Below are positions 10,866 to 24,733 of a stretch of 64,000 bases of DNA, in pieces. Source of the stretch: Pseudomonas phenolilytica (GTDB lineage: Bacteria > Pseudomonadota > Gammaproteobacteria > Pseudomonadales > Pseudomonadaceae); assembly GCF_021432765.1 (NCBI RefSeq), contig NZ_CP058908.1, positions 1,070,001-1,134,000 of the forward strand. The letters run 5' to 3'. The notes below the pieces were generated by a model. That model saw only the letters and a list, made by a program, of their open reading frames with translations. It was not told the DNA's origin and did not search any database. Each line of letters starts with the position of its first letter. Position 1 is the first letter of the stretch. Made by a program: the position numbers and the translations under genes.

Positions 10866-11969
10866 ATGCATTTCACCATTCAGCGCGAAGCCCTGTTGAA
10901 ACCCCTGCAACTGGTTGCCGGCGTTGTCGAACGGCGGCAGACCTTGCCAGTGCTTTCCAACGTTCTGCTGGTCGTACAGGGGCAGCAACTGTCGCTGACC
11001 GGTACCGATCTGGAAGTCGAACTGGTCGGTCGCGTTACCCTCGACGACGCGGCTGAACCCGGAGAGATCACCGTTCCGGCGCGCAAGCTGATGGACATCT
11101 GCAAGAGCTTGCCCAGCGATGCGCTGATTGATATCCGCCTCGACGAGCACAAGGTGCTGATCAAGTCGGGACGCAGTCGCTTCACGCTCTCTAGCCTGCC
11201 GGCCAACGATTTTCCCACCGTGGAAGAAGGCCCTGGCTCGCTCGGATTCAGTGTCGAGCAGGGCAAGCTGCGGCGCCTCATCGAGCGCAGCAGTTTTGCC
11301 ATGGCGCAGCAGGATGTGCGCTATTACCTCAACGGTATGTTGCTTGAGGTTTCCAACGGCATGCTGCGCACGGTCGCCACCGACGGTCATCGTCTGGCCA
11401 TGTGTTCCATGCAGGCCGGTATCGAGCAGGCTGACCGTCACCAGGTCATTGTCCCGCGCAAGGGAATTCTCGAGTTGGCGCGCCTGCTCACTGAGCAGGA
11501 CGCGGAAGTCAATATCATGCTCGGCCAGCATCATGTGCGTGCCACGACAGGCGAGTTCACGTTCACTTCGAAGCTGGTTGACGGCAAGTTTCCGGATTAC
11601 GAGCGCGTTCTGCCGCGTGGCGGCGACAAGCTGGTCATCGGTGACCGTCAACAGCTGCGCGAGGCCTTCAGCCGTACGGCCATTCTGTCTAACGAGAAGT
11701 ATCGTGGCATCCGTCTGCAGCTGGAGAGCGGCCTGCTGAAGATCCAGGCTAACAACCCGGAGCAGGAGGAGGCCGAGGAAGAGGTTGCGGTCGACTATAG
11801 CGGTGGTTCGCTGGAGATCGGCTTCAATGTCAGCTATCTGCTCGATGTGCTAGGCGTGATGACGACCGAGCGGATTCGTCTCATCCTGTCCGACGCCAAT
11901 AGCAGCGCGCTGTTGCAGGAGTTCGATAACGACGATTCCGCTTACGTCGTGATGCCGATGCGTCTGTAA
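10866..11969 (+). CDS. dnaN: DNA polymerase III sliding clamp (beta subunit)
   Basis: 367-residue beta clamp, which forms a ring-shaped dimer tethering polymerase III and repair proteins to DNA. The start [20 protein letters not shown] and the ends of the three repeated domains are as in the family; the C-terminus ([11 protein letters not shown]) carries the clamp-partner pocket residues M-P-M-R-L. It follows dnaA by 34 nt and precedes recF by 10 nt. Confidence 0.98.
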   Translation: MHFTIQREALLKPLQLVAGVVERRQTLPVLSNVLLVVQGQQLSLTGTDLEVELVGRVTLDDAAEPGEITVPARKLMDICKSLPSDALIDIRLDEHKVLIKSGRSRFTLSSLPANDFPTVEEGPGSLGFSVEQGKLRRLIERSSFAMAQQDVRYYLNGMLLEVSNGMLRTVATDGHRLAMCSMQAGIEQADRHQVIVPRKGILELARLLTEQDAEVNIMLGQHHVRATTGEFTFTSKLVDGKFPDYERVLPRGGDKLVIGDRQQLREAFSRTAILSNEKYRGIRLQLESGLLKIQANNPEQEEAEEEVAVDYSGGSLEIGFNVSYLLDVLGVMTTERIRLILSDANSSALLQEFDNDDSAYVVMPMRL

Positions 11970-11979
11970 CCTCAGTTCG

Positions 11980-15505
<3,526 letters not shown>

Positions 15506-15535
15506 TCGCTGCTGCTGTATCTCAGCAACAAGAAG

Positions 15536-15560
15536 AACCCGGCGCAACGCCGGGTTTTTT
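15536..15560 (+). terminator. intrinsic terminator after gyrB
   Basis: A 9-bp perfect stem (15536-15544 with 15548-15556), 3-nt loop and T run lie 30 nt past the gyrB stop, ending the dnaA-dnaN-recF-gyrB transcription unit. Confidence 0.9.
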
Positions 15561-15572
15561 CTGTCCCCTTAT

Positions 15573-15609
15573 ATAGTCAACATTTATCGATGAGAGATGT
15601 TTAATCAAT
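15573..15609 (+). promoter_or_regulatory. possible OxyR-binding site upstream of ahpF
   Basis: The 37-nt stretch starting ATAG (15573) and ending CAAT (15609) matches about 15 of the 20 fixed positions of the E. coli OxyR pattern of four ATAG/CTAT-type tetranucleotide elements at 10-bp spacing. It sits 85-120 nt upstream of the ahpF start, in a short AT-rich region after the gyrB terminator. OxyR control of ahpF is known in other bacteria; the site here is an inference. Confidence 0.45.
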
Positions 15610-15694
15610 TTCTAAACCATGCACGCGCCCCGTAAGGTGAGGCCATCAAGTTCATTCACCTTCCTTTTGCGAATTCTGTAGCGGGGTAAACCGA

Positions 15695-17257
15695 ATGTTG
15701 GACACCAATCTCAAGACCCAGTTGAAAGCCTACCTGGAGAAGGTCACCCAGCCCTTCGAGATCGTCGCGTCCCTCGATGACGGCGAGAAATCCCGGGAGC
15801 TGCTGAGCCTGCTGCAGGACATCGCCAGCCTCAGCGACAAGATCACCTTGAAGACCGACGGCGACGATGCGCGCAAGCCGTCGTTCTCGCTGAACCGCAT
15901 CGACGGAAACATCAGCCTGCGTTTTGCCGGCATCCCCATGGGCCACGAGTTCACCTCGCTGGTGCTCGCCCTGCTGCAGGTCGGCGGCCACCCGTCGAAG
16001 ACCGCACCGGAGGTGATCGAGCAGATCAAGGCGCTGGACGGCGACTACCGCTTCGAAACCTACTTCTCGCTGTCCTGCCAGAACTGCCCGGACGTGGTCC
16101 AGGCGCTGAACCTGATGGCCGTGCTCAACCCGAACATCAAGCACGTCGCCATCGACGGCGCGCTGTTCCAGGACGAGGTCGAAGCCCGCCAGATCATGTC
16201 GGTGCCGAGCATCTACCTCAACGGCGAGCTGTTCACCCAGGGCCGCATGAACGAGGAAGAGATCCTCGCCAAGCTCGACACCGGCGCCGGCGCACGTGAC
16301 GCCGAGAAGCTCAAGGCCAAGGATGCCTTCGACGTGCTGGTGGTCGGCGGTGGCCCGGCTGGCGCCGCAGCGGCCATTTACGCGGCGCGCAAGGGCATCC
16401 GCACCGGCGTCGCGGCCGAGCGCTTCGGCGGTCAGGTGCTGGACACCATGGCCATCGAGAACTTCATCTCGGTGAAGGAAACCGAAGGCCCGAAACTGGC
16501 CCGCGCGCTGGAAGAGCACGTGCGCGAGTACGAGGTCGACATCATGAACCTGCAGCGCGCCAGCCAGCTGATCCCGGCCGGCGAAGACGGCCTGCATCGC
16601 GTGCAGTTCGAGAACGGCGGCGAACTCAAGGCCAAGACCCTGATACTCGCCACCGGCGCGCGCTGGCGCGAAATGAACGTGCCGGGCGAGCAGGAGTACC
16701 GCGGCCGTGGCGTCGCCTACTGCCCGCACTGCGACGGCCCGCTGTTCAAGGGCAAGCGCGTGGCGGTGATCGGTGGTGGCAACTCCGGCGTGGAAGCGGC
16801 CATCGACCTGGCCGGCATCGTCGCCCACGTGACCCTGCTGGAATTCGGCGAAGACCTGCGTGCAGACGCCGTGTTGCAGCGCAAGCTCAACAGCCTGCCC
16901 AACGTCCGCGTGCTGAAGATGGCGCAGACCACCGAGGTCAAGGGCGACGGCCAGAAGGTCACCGGCCTGGTCTACAAGGACCGCACCAACGACGAGGTGC
17001 ACAACGTCGAGCTGGAAGGCATCTTCGTGCAGATCGGCCTGCTGCCCAACAGCGAATGGCTCAAGGGCACCTTGGAGCTGTCGCGTTTCGGCGAGATCAT
17101 CGTCGACGCCAAGGGCCAGACCAGCATCCCGGGCGTGTTCGCCGCCGGCGACGTGACCACGGTGCCGTACAAGCAGATCGTGATCGCCGTCGGCGAAGGC
17201 GCCAAGGCCTCGCTGAGCGCCTTCGATCACCTGATCCGCACCTCCGCGCCGGCCTGA
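15695..17257 (+). CDS. ahpF: Alkyl hydroperoxide reductase subunit F
   Basis: 520-residue flavoprotein disulfide reductase that passes electrons from NADH to the peroxidase AhpC. The N-terminal tandem thioredoxin-like domain carries the CxxC at Cys128/Cys131 (SCQNC). The thioredoxin-reductase-like part has the FAD motif [19 protein letters not shown], the redox centre CPHC (about 343-346) and the NAD(H) motif [14 protein letters not shown]. It is a single gene between gyrB and a bidirectional terminator. No ahpC is adjacent, unlike the common ahpCF pair, so its partner must be elsewhere. Confidence 0.96.
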   Translation: MLDTNLKTQLKAYLEKVTQPFEIVASLDDGEKSRELLSLLQDIASLSDKITLKTDGDDARKPSFSLNRIDGNISLRFAGIPMGHEFTSLVLALLQVGGHPSKTAPEVIEQIKALDGDYRFETYFSLSCQNCPDVVQALNLMAVLNPNIKHVAIDGALFQDEVEARQIMSVPSIYLNGELFTQGRMNEEEILAKLDTGAGARDAEKLKAKDAFDVLVVGGGPAGAAAAIYAARKGIRTGVAAERFGGQVLDTMAIENFISVKETEGPKLARALEEHVREYEVDIMNLQRASQLIPAGEDGLHRVQFENGGELKAKTLILATGARWREMNVPGEQEYRGRGVAYCPHCDGPLFKGKRVAVIGGGNSGVEAAIDLAGIVAHVTLLEFGEDLRADAVLQRKLNSLPNVRVLKMAQTTEVKGDGQKVTGLVYKDRTNDEVHNVELEGIFVQIGLLPNSEWLKGTLELSRFGEIIVDAKGQTSIPGVFAAGDVTTVPYKQIVIAVGEGAKASLSAFDHLIRTSAPA

Positions 17258-17273
17258 TCGAGGCGCGAAAAAC

Positions 17274-17308
17274 AAAGGGGAGCAGCCGTGCGGTTGCTCC
17301 CCTTTTTC
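17274..17308. terminator. bidirectional terminator between ahpF and the diguanylate cyclase gene
   Basis: A long stem (17274-17287 with 17292-17305, one G-T pair) has a 4-nt loop, A run before and T run after, so it can stop transcription from both convergent genes. Confidence 0.88.
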
Positions 17309-17327
17309 TTTTACGCTGAGCCTGCTG

Positions 17328-18698
17328 TCAGCCGGCGTATAGCACGCAGCGATTGCGCCCGCCGTGCTTGGCCTGATAGAGCGCCTGATCGGCCTGTTGC
17401 AGCAGGCGCTCGTAGTCGGGGTGACCGTCGTGCACCGCCATACCGATGCTGACCGTCACCTGCAGCACCTCGCCGCTGGACAGGCGAAAGTGCTCGCGGG
17501 CGATGCGTTCGCGCAGTTTCTCGGCGGCCGCCAGCGCCTGGTTGGGGTCGATGTCCACCAGCACCAGCAGGAACTCCTCGCCACCCAGGCGGAACGCATA
17601 GTCGCCACCGCGGGTGTTGCTCGCCAGCAGGGCACCGACCTGCTGCAGAATCTGGTCACCGCCGTCATGCCCATGGGTGTCGTTGATGCGCTTGAAGTGA
17701 TCGACATCGATGGCGAGCACGCCGAAGGTGTTGTTCGACTGCCGCGCGTAGAGCACTTCCTTGGCCATCACCACCGGCAGGAACTTGCGGTTGAGCAGCC
17801 GCGTCAGTACGTCACGACCGGCTTCCAGGTCGTTGGCCTGCTCGAACAGGCTGTCGAGCAGGAACTTGATCGAGCGCGTCTGCTCGCGGATATGGTGCAG
17901 CTTGGCCAGGCGACCGGTGGGGTCTCCCAGCGTGGCGATGGCCTTCAGCTCGTCATCGATCCGTGTGATGTAGTCGAGGATGCTCGCGCTCTCCGGCGAG
18001 CCCTGAAAGGCATGGGAAGCCTTGTGGCGGAACCACAAACCGAACTCGGAGCCGGCCAGCTGCGGCAGCGCGCCGGCGAGGTTGCCGATGGCCAGGTCGA
18101 ACATCAGCTGGTTCTCCCAGTCCAGCAGCGCCGCACGCTGGCGCTCCTTTTCGACACCGATGTTCTGCGACACGGAGAACAGCCGATAGGCTTCCTCGGC
18201 CCGCGAGTTGCGGTCGTGGGACTGCGAGTAGGCGAAGCAGATGATCTCCACCGCCAGATCAATCAGATCGGCGCCCATCCGTGCGGCCTTGCGCCGTACC
18301 GGTTCTTCGAGCTCGCGCTGTTCCAGCAACTGGCGCAGGCGACCCTTGAGCAGCCGGGAACCGCGCAGCACCAGGCTGACCGGAATCTCGATGCGTGCAT
18401 GGATGTCGCCGACCTTGCGCTGCAGGTCGACCACTGCATCGAGGTCGCTATGGGCCGTCGAAGAACAGACCGTGATGATCCAATTCTGCATGGATCTGCC
18501 GAGACGGGTCTTGACCTGCTCGTGGGAGAGAAAGCTGGCGGAATGGGGCTCGGCGAGCATCTGCGAATAGAAGTGCTCGGCCAGTTCCTGGCTTTTCTCG
18601 TTCGCCACCGCCTGCAACGCGGCGGCGGCTTCGGCCGGATAGCCGCCCAGCAGGCGCAGCCACTCGGCGACCAGTTGATGGTTGGATATTTGCTGCAT
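17328..18698 (-). CDS. Globin-coupled diguanylate cyclase (DosC-like)
   Basis: 456 residues. The N-terminal ~160 residues resemble the haem globin sensor of E. coli DosC (YddV): FLSHEQVKTRLGRSMQNWI, and VGDIHARIEIP where His100 matches the proximal haem ligand and Tyr44 the distal residue. A middle helical region follows. The C-terminal GGDEF domain has the active-site motif GGEEF (372-376) and an RGGD inhibitory site (363-366), so it should make c-di-GMP and be product-inhibited. Predicted role: oxygen-controlled c-di-GMP synthesis in the cytoplasm; there are no membrane segments. It is convergent with ahpF. Confidence 0.85.
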   Translation of the reverse strand: MQQISNHQLVAEWLRLLGGYPAEAAAALQAVANEKSQELAEHFYSQMLAEPHSASFLSHEQVKTRLGRSMQNWIITVCSSTAHSDLDAVVDLQRKVGDIHARIEIPVSLVLRGSRLLKGRLRQLLEQRELEEPVRRKAARMGADLIDLAVEIICFAYSQSHDRNSRAEEAYRLFSVSQNIGVEKERQRAALLDWENQLMFDLAIGNLAGALPQLAGSEFGLWFRHKASHAFQGSPESASILDYITRIDDELKAIATLGDPTGRLAKLHHIREQTRSIKFLLDSLFEQANDLEAGRDVLTRLLNRKFLPVVMAKEVLYARQSNNTFGVLAIDVDHFKRINDTHGHDGGDQILQQVGALLASNTRGGDYAFRLGGEEFLLVLVDIDPNQALAAAEKLRERIAREHFRLSSGEVLQVTVSIGMAVHDGHPDYERLLQQADQALYQAKHGGRNRCVLYAG

Positions 18699-18744
18699 AG
18701 GGACTCGCTAGGAGGGGCGGGCGTCCCTGCCGGCCCCGACGTGA

Positions 18745-19491
18745 TCAGGGGGTTGGACGACCCTGCGTTTCGAGCTGGCTGACCTGCGCGTTGACCCAGT
18801 CTTCGGCACGCTGGTTGAGTTCGGCGACGGCACGCGGCCCTTCGTTCTCGGCGTACATGGCCGGGCCGATGACCACCTGAATGGTACCGGGGCGCTTGCC
18901 CCAGCCGGCCTTGGGCCAGAACATCCCGGCGTTATGCGCGATCGGCAGGACCGGCAGACCGGCATTGACTGCCAGCGAGGCGCCGCTGCGGGAGAACTTG
19001 GCCGGCTGGCCGACCGGTACGCGGGTGCCCTCCGGGAAGATCAGCACCCAGGCACCCTGCTCCAGGCGTTCGTGACCCTGCTTGGCGACCTGGCGCAGCG
19101 CCGCCTTGGGGTTGTCGCGATCGATGGCGATCGGCTTGAGCAGCATGATCGCCCAGCCGAAGAACGGCACACGCAGCAGCTCGCGCTTGAGCACCTGGGT
19201 CAGCGGCTCGAAATAGGCAGAAAGAAAGAAGGTTTCCCAAGTGCTCTGGTGCTTGGCCAGGATCACGCAGGGGCGCGTCGGGATGTTCTCCGTGCCATGC
19301 ACCTCATAGCGCAGGCCGACCAACGTTTTTGCCAGCCAGACGGCGCAGCGGCACCAGTTCTGTACCACGAAGCGGTAGCGCGGGCGGAACGTCATGAACG
19401 GCGCGCAGACCAGACTGACCAGGCACCAGGCGAAGGCGGTGAACGCCAGCAGGAAGTAGAACAGCGCGATGCGCAGGGGCAACAGGCTCAT
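18745..19491 (-). CDS. plsC: 1-acyl-sn-glycerol-3-phosphate acyltransferase (PlsC family)
   Basis: 248-residue inner-membrane acyltransferase that makes phosphatidic acid from lysophosphatidate. An N-terminal transmembrane segment (IALFYFLLAFTAFAWCLVS) is followed by the catalytic HX4E/D-type motif (AKHQSTWETFFL). The substrate motif FPEGTRVPVG and the final hydrophobic PVLPIAHNAG block follow. Its ATG overlaps the gmhB stop (ATGA), so the two are co-translated; this gmhB-plsC pairing is common in Pseudomonas. Confidence 0.92.
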   Translation of the reverse strand: MSLLPLRIALFYFLLAFTAFAWCLVSLVCAPFMTFRPRYRFVVQNWCRCAVWLAKTLVGLRYEVHGTENIPTRPCVILAKHQSTWETFFLSAYFEPLTQVLKRELLRVPFFGWAIMLLKPIAIDRDNPKAALRQVAKQGHERLEQGAWVLIFPEGTRVPVGQPAKFSRSGASLAVNAGLPVLPIAHNAGMFWPKAGWGKRPGTIQVVIGPAMYAENEGPRAVAELNQRAEDWVNAQVSQLETQGRPTP

Positions 19492-20030
19492 CGAGGATTC
19501 TCGAGCAGATGATCGACAACGGCGGCCAGGTCATCGAAGACCTGGGTACCCGGCGGCAGCGTGCCTTCCAGGGTGCGCAGGCCCTTGCCGGTCCTGACTA
19601 GGTAAGGCACGCCGCCGAGCAGCATGCCGGCATGCAGATCGCGATGACTGTCGCCCACCACCGGCACGCCTTTCAGGTCCGCGAGACCGAAATGCTCGGC
19701 AATGCTGCGATACATTCCCGGTTTCGGTTTGCGGCAGTCGCAGCCGTCGTCGGGGCCATGTGGGCAATGCACGATCAGCTCGATGCGACCGCCCTGCTCC
19801 ATCACCAGCTGCTGCATCTTGAAATGCATGTCGCTGAGGGTGCTTGCATCGAACTTGCCGCGCGCCACGCCGGACTGGTTGGTGGCCACCGCCACCGTCC
19901 AACCGGCCTTGCACAGCCGGGCGATGGCTTGCAGCGAGCCGGGAATCGGAATCCATTCCGCCACCGACTTGACGTATTCGTCGGAGTCCTCGTTGATCAC
20001 CCCGTCGCGGTCCAGCACGATCAGCTTCAC
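19488..20030 (-). CDS. gmhB: D-glycero-beta-D-manno-heptose 1,7-bisphosphate 7-phosphatase
   Basis: 180-residue HAD phosphatase in ADP-heptose synthesis for the LPS inner core. It has the HAD motif LDRDGVIN at the N-terminus and a zinc-binding loop CPHGPDDGCDCRKPKPGMY. I chose the GTG at 20030, 4 nt after the glyS stop, because it gives the normal N-terminus (MKLIVLDRDGVIN). An in-frame ATG at 20066 would add 12 unrelated residues and overlap glyS. It is followed by plsC with a 4-nt overlap. Confidence 0.92.
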   Translation of the reverse strand: MKLIVLDRDGVINEDSDEYVKSVAEWIPIPGSLQAIARLCKAGWTVAVATNQSGVARGKFDASTLSDMHFKMQQLVMEQGGRIELIVHCPHGPDDGCDCRKPKPGMYRSIAEHFGLADLKGVPVVGDSHRDLHAGMLLGGVPYLVRTGKGLRTLEGTLPPGTQVFDDLAAVVDHLLENPR

Positions 20031-20034
20031 GGGC

Positions 20035-22089
20035 CTAGCCAAGTGCGGAAATATCGGCGACACCAAGGAACAGTCCTCTCAGCCGGGCCAGCAAGGCATA
20101 ACGGTTGGCGCGCACCGAGGCGTCCTCGGCATTGACCAGCACCGCCTCGAAGAAGGCATCCACCGGGCCGCGCAGGTGCGCCAGGCGCTCCAGCGCCTCG
20201 CGATACTGGCGCGCGGCGGCCAGCGGCTGCACGGCCTGTTCGGCCTGCTGGATCGCCGAATACAGCGAGAACTCGGTGGCGTTGTCGAACCAGCGTGGTT
20301 CGACCGCTTCCGGCAGCTTGGACTCGAACTTGGCCAGCAGGTTGGAGACGCGCTTGTTCGCCGCGGCCAGCGCCTCGGCTTCTGGCAGGGTGCGGAAGGC
20401 CTGCACCGCCTGTACGCGCTGATCGAAGTCCAGCGCCGAACCGGGCTGCACGGCACGCACCGAGAGGTAGGCGGCGACGTCGACGCCCTCATCCTCGTAA
20501 CGCGCACGCAGGCGGTCGAAGATGAACTCCAGCACCTGATCGGCAAGGCCGGCCGACTGGACCTGTGTACCGAACTGGCCGATGGCGAAGTTCACCGCCT
20601 CGACTAGGTTCAGGTCCAGCTGCTTCTCGATGAGGATGCGCAGCACGCCGAGGGCGGCGCGCCGCAGTGCATAGGGGTCCTTGGAGCCGGTCGGCAGCAT
20701 GCCGATGCCGAAGATCCCGACCAGGGTGTCGAGCTTGTCCGCCACTGCCACCGCGGCACCGGTCAGGGTGCCCGGCAGCTCGCCACCGGCGCCACGCGGC
20801 ATGTACTGCTCGTTCAGCGCCAGTGCAACGTCCTCAGGCTCGCCCTCGTTGAGCGCATAGTAGTAGCCGGCGATGCCCTGCATCTCCGGAAACTCGCCGA
20901 CCATCTCGGTGGCCAGGTCGGCCTTGCTCAGCAGGCCGGCACGCATGGCGCGCGCCTTGTCGCCGCCGGTGCGCTCGGCGATCAGCCCGGCCAGGCGCGA
21001 GACACGCTCGGCCTTGTCGAACACGGTGCCGAGCTGGGCCTGGAACACCACGTTCTTCAGACGATCGTTGAAGCGTTCCAGCGGCTGCTTCTTGTCCTGC
21101 TTGAAGAAGAACTCCGCGTCGGTCAGACGCGGACGCACGACCTTCTCGTTGCCGGATACGATCTGCGCCGGGTCCTTCGATTCGATGTTGGCCACGGTGA
21201 TGAAGCGCGGCAGCAGTTTGCCGTTGGCATCCAGCAGGCAGAAATACTTCTGGTTGTCCTGCATGGTGGAGATGAGCGCCTCCTGCGGTACCTCGAGGAA
21301 ACGTTCCTCGAACGAGCAGACCAGCGGCACCGGCCACTCCACCAGGGCGGTGACCTCATCGAGCAGCGCCGGCGGCACGATGGCACTGCCGTTCTGCTCG
21401 GACGCCAGCTGCTCGACGCGCTTGGCGATCAGCTCGCGGCGCTCGGCGAAGTCGGCGATGACGTGGGCGCCGCGCAGGTCCTCCAGGTAGCCTGCCGGGC
21501 TGGAGATGCGCACCTGACCGGGACTGTGGAAGCGGTGGCCGCGCGATTCGCGGCCGGCGCGCTGGGCGAGGATCTCGCAGTCGAGCACCTGCTCGCCGAA
21601 CAGCATCACCAGCCACTGGGTCGGGCGGACGAACTCGTCCTTGCGTGCGGCCCAGCGCATGCGCTTGGGAATCGGCAGATCGTTCAGCGAGGCTTCGATG
21701 ATGCCCGGCAGCAACTGGCTGGCGGGCTGGCCCTCGATGGTGCGGCTGAACTTGAGCTTCGGCCCGCTGCGATCGATATCGGCCAGGTCTACGCCACACT
21801 TGCGGGCGAAACCCAGGGCAGCCTGGGTCGGCTCACCGTCAGCGTCGAAGGCAGCCTGGATCGGTGGGCCGTCGAGGTTGACGCTGCGGTCCGGCTGCTG
21901 GGTCGCCAGCTGCTCGACCAGCACCGCCAGCCGACGTGGCGCGGCGTAGGCGTGGGCCTTGACGAAGCCCAGGCCGGCGTCCTTCAGGCCCTTCTCGATA
22001 CCGGCGAGGAAGGCCTCGCTCAGGGTTTTCAGTGCCTTGGGCGGCAGCTCTTCGGTACCCAGTTCGACCAGAAAATCCAATGCACTCAT
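20035..22089 (-). CDS. glyS: Glycyl-tRNA synthetase beta subunit
   Basis: 684-residue beta subunit of the alpha2-beta2 type glycyl-tRNA synthetase. The N-terminus [20 protein letters not shown] is diagnostic, and the C-terminal anticodon-binding-like helical domain is intact. Its ATG overlaps the glyQ stop by 4 nt. Confidence 0.97.
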   Translation of the reverse strand: MSALDFLVELGTEELPPKALKTLSEAFLAGIEKGLKDAGLGFVKAHAYAAPRRLAVLVEQLATQQPDRSVNLDGPPIQAAFDADGEPTQAALGFARKCGVDLADIDRSGPKLKFSRTIEGQPASQLLPGIIEASLNDLPIPKRMRWAARKDEFVRPTQWLVMLFGEQVLDCEILAQRAGRESRGHRFHSPGQVRISSPAGYLEDLRGAHVIADFAERRELIAKRVEQLASEQNGSAIVPPALLDEVTALVEWPVPLVCSFEERFLEVPQEALISTMQDNQKYFCLLDANGKLLPRFITVANIESKDPAQIVSGNEKVVRPRLTDAEFFFKQDKKQPLERFNDRLKNVVFQAQLGTVFDKAERVSRLAGLIAERTGGDKARAMRAGLLSKADLATEMVGEFPEMQGIAGYYYALNEGEPEDVALALNEQYMPRGAGGELPGTLTGAAVAVADKLDTLVGIFGIGMLPTGSKDPYALRRAALGVLRILIEKQLDLNLVEAVNFAIGQFGTQVQSAGLADQVLEFIFDRLRARYEDEGVDVAAYLSVRAVQPGSALDFDQRVQAVQAFRTLPEAEALAAANKRVSNLLAKFESKLPEAVEPRWFDNATEFSLYSAIQQAEQAVQPLAAARQYREALERLAHLRGPVDAFFEAVLVNAEDASVRANRYALLARLRGLFLGVADISALG

Positions 22090-23033
22090 TCTTGAGCCTC
22101 CAGCTTGGCCAGCACTTCGTCACGCAGTTCGGGGGTGGCCATGGGGAAGCCGAGTTTGGCGCGGGCCAGCAGGTAGCTCTGGGCGATCGAGCGCGCCAGG
22201 CTGCGCACACGCAGGATGTACTGCTGGCGCGCGGTGACCGAAATGGCGCGGCGGGCATCGAGCAGGTTGAAGGTGTGCGAGGCCTTGACCACCATCTCGT
22301 AGGCCGGCAGCGGCAGCTCGGCGGCCATCAGCCGGTTGGCTTCGCTCTCGTAGAAATCGAAGAGTTCGAACAGCTTCGGCACGTTGGCGTGCTCGAAGTT
22401 GTAGGTCGACTGTTCAACCTCGTTCTGGTGGAACACATCGCCATAGGTCACGGTGCCGAACGGGCCGTCGGCCCAGATCAGGTCGTACACCGAGTCCACA
22501 CCCTGCAGGTACATGGCCAGGCGCTCGAGACCGTAGGTGATCTCGCCGGTGACCGGGTAGCACTCGACGCCACCGACCTGCTGGAAGTAGGTGAACTGGG
22601 TGACTTCCATGCCGTTGAGCCAGACTTCCCAGCCCAGGCCCCAGGCGCCGAGCGTCGGCGATTCCCAGTTGTCCTCGACGAAGCGCACGTCGTGCACCGA
22701 GGTGTCGACACCGATGCGGCGCAGCGACTCCAGGTACAGGTCCTGGATGTTGTCCGGGTTGGGCTTCAACACCACCTGGAACTGGTAGTAGTGCTGCAGG
22801 CGGTTGGGGTTCTCGCCGTAGCGGCCGTCGGCCGGACGGCGCGAAGGCTGCACGTAGGCGGCGTTCCAGGTCTCGGGACCGATGGCGCGCAGGAAGGTGG
22901 CGGTGTGGAAGGTACCGGCGCCCATTTCCATGTCGTAGGGCTGCAGAACCACGCAACCCTGCTCGGCCCAGTAGCTCTGCAGGGCGAGGATCAGGTCTTG
23001 GAAGGTGCGCACGGCAGGCGTAGTCTGGCTCAA
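22086..23033 (-). CDS. glyQ: Glycyl-tRNA synthetase alpha subunit
   Basis: 315-residue catalytic subunit of the bacterial tetrameric glycyl-tRNA synthetase. I chose the TTG at 23033 ([20 protein letters not shown]) because AGGTG lies 6 nt upstream and this gives the exact family length; the frame is open upstream but unconserved. Class II synthetase motifs are visible ([38 protein letters not shown]). Translation is coupled to glyS. The unusual TTG start is itself noteworthy. Confidence 0.95.
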   Translation of the reverse strand: MSQTTPAVRTFQDLILALQSYWAEQGCVVLQPYDMEMGAGTFHTATFLRAIGPETWNAAYVQPSRRPADGRYGENPNRLQHYYQFQVVLKPNPDNIQDLYLESLRRIGVDTSVHDVRFVEDNWESPTLGAWGLGWEVWLNGMEVTQFTYFQQVGGVECYPVTGEITYGLERLAMYLQGVDSVYDLIWADGPFGTVTYGDVFHQNEVEQSTYNFEHANVPKLFELFDFYESEANRLMAAELPLPAYEMVVKASHTFNLLDARRAISVTARQQYILRVRSLARSIAQSYLLARAKLGFPMATPELRDEVLAKLEAQE

Positions 23034-23137
23034 AATTTCACCTGTGCTGGGCTTCGACAGAAAGCCTCGGAGTATACCTCCCGCGCCCCTGCGCTTGCGA
23101 CGGTTTCCGGGCACGGCACGCCGGCGCGAGGATGGCT

Positions 23138-23725
23138 ATGCCACGTTGCAACTGGTGCGGCAGCGACCCGCTGTACATCGCCTACCACGATCACGAATGG
23201 GGCGTGCCGACGCGCGACCCACAGGTGTTGTTCGAATTCCTCTTGCTCGAAGCCTTCCAGGCCGGGCTCTCCTGGATCACCGTATTGCGCAAGCGCGAGC
23301 GCTACCGGCAGGTGCTGTTCGGTTTCGATGCCGAGCGTCTGGCGATCATGAGCGACGCCGAGATCGACGAGCGCATGCAGGACCCGGGCATCATTCGCAA
23401 CCGCCGTAAGCTCGAAGCCGCGCGTGGCAACGCCTGCGCCTGGTTGCGGCTGGACGATCCGGCCGGCTTCGTCTGGTCATTCGTCGGTGGTGCGCCGAAG
23501 ATCAACCGCTTCGCGCGCATCGATCAGGTGCCGGCGGTCTCCGCCGAAGCCGAGGCCATGAGCAAGGCGCTGAAGAAGGCTGGTTTCAGCTTCGTCGGTC
23601 CGACCATCTGCTACGCCTACATGCAGGCCTGCGGCATGGTCATGGACCATCTGATCGACTGCGAGCGGCATGCCGCACTGGCTGGACCGATCCCGCTCGG
23701 CACGTGGCGTGCGGATGACGTTTAG
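23138..23725 (+). CDS. tag: DNA-3-methyladenine glycosylase I
   Basis: 195-residue constitutive base-excision glycosylase removing 3-methyladenine. The family's N-terminal CNWCGSDPLYIAYHDHEWG carries zinc ligands, and the other ligands are in the C-terminal MDHLIDCERH. The catalytic-pocket segment AFQAGLSWITVLRKR is present. I prefer the ATG at 23138 since GAGGA sits at a proper distance; an ATG two codons upstream is possible. It is divergent from glyQ. Confidence 0.94.
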   Translation: MPRCNWCGSDPLYIAYHDHEWGVPTRDPQVLFEFLLLEAFQAGLSWITVLRKRERYRQVLFGFDAERLAIMSDAEIDERMQDPGIIRNRRKLEAARGNACAWLRLDDPAGFVWSFVGGAPKINRFARIDQVPAVSAEAEAMSKALKKAGFSFVGPTICYAYMQACGMVMDHLIDCERHAALAGPIPLGTWRADDV

Positions 23726-23808
23726 CGATCGCGTGGCGGTGGAACGCCGCCGCTCCACCCTGTCCGGCGCAAGCAGGTAAACTCGCGTTTTTGCTACCGG
23801 AGTGCGGC

Positions 23809-24696
23809 GTGGAAAAACTCAAAGGTGCCCTGGTGGTCGGCGCGCTGCGCCTGGTGGCGATGCTGCCCTGGCCGGCGGTGCAGGGGCTCGGCTCGGCAAT
23901 CGGCTGGCTGATGTGGAAACTGCCCAATCGCTCGCGTGAGGTCGCACGGACCAACCTGCACAAGTGCTTTCCCGAACTCGACGCCGGGCAGCTGGACGCC
24001 CTGCTCGGCCGCACCCTGCGCGATATCGGCAAGACCTTTACCGAAAGTGCCTGCGCCTGGATCTGGCCGGCGCACAAGACCCTCGGTCTGATCAAGCAGG
24101 TCGAAGGCCTCGACGTGCTGGAACAGGCGCTGGCGTCCGGCAAGGGCGTGGTCGGCATCACCAGCCACCTGGGCAACTGGGAGGTGCTGAATCACTTCTA
24201 CTGCGCGCAGTGCAAGCCGATCATCTTCTACCGTCCGCCGAAGCTCAAAGCGGTGGACGATCTGCTGCAGGAGCAGCGCGTGCAGCTGGGCAACCGTGTC
24301 GCGCCGTCGACCCGCGAAGGCATTCTCAGCGTGATCAAGGAAGTCCGCCGCGGCGGCTCGGTGGGCATCCCGGCCGATCCCGAGCCGAGCGAAGGCAGCG
24401 GCCTGTTCGTGCCGTTCTTCGCCATCCAGGCGCTGACCAGCAAGTTCGTGCCCGGCATGCTCGCCGGCGGCAAGGCGGTCGGCGTGTTCCTGCACGCACT
24501 GCGCCTGGAGGATGGTTCCGGCTTCAAGGTGATCCTCGAAGCGGCGCCCGAAGGTATGTACAGCGAGGATGTGGAAACCGCCGTGGCGGCCATGAGCGCG
24601 ACGATCGAGAAATACGTGCGCGCTTATCCGAGCCAGTACATGTGGACGATGAAGCGCTTCAAGAAGCGCCCGCCGGGGGAGAAACGCTGGTACTGA
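23809..24696 (+). CDS. Lipid A biosynthesis acyltransferase (LpxL/HtrB family)
   Basis: 295-residue inner-membrane acyltransferase adding a secondary acyl chain to lipid A. The hydrophobic N-terminus (LVVGALRLVAMLPW) anchors it. The HX4E catalytic motif HLGNWEVLN is present, as are the conserved YRPPKLKAVDDLL and the GSVGIPADPEPSEG region. The GTG at 23809 has GGAG 6 nt upstream. The ortholog near the Pseudomonas origin is usually annotated as a lauroyl or 2-hydroxylauroyl transferase; chain specificity cannot be read from the sequence. Confidence 0.9.
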   Translation: MEKLKGALVVGALRLVAMLPWPAVQGLGSAIGWLMWKLPNRSREVARTNLHKCFPELDAGQLDALLGRTLRDIGKTFTESACAWIWPAHKTLGLIKQVEGLDVLEQALASGKGVVGITSHLGNWEVLNHFYCAQCKPIIFYRPPKLKAVDDLLQEQRVQLGNRVAPSTREGILSVIKEVRRGGSVGIPADPEPSEGSGLFVPFFAIQALTSKFVPGMLAGGKAVGVFLHALRLEDGSGFKVILEAAPEGMYSEDVETAVAAMSATIEKYVRAYPSQYMWTMKRFKKRPPGEKRWY

Positions 24697-24733
24697 GCGG
24701 GCCAGACGATAACGACAACAAGGACGAGCAAGC

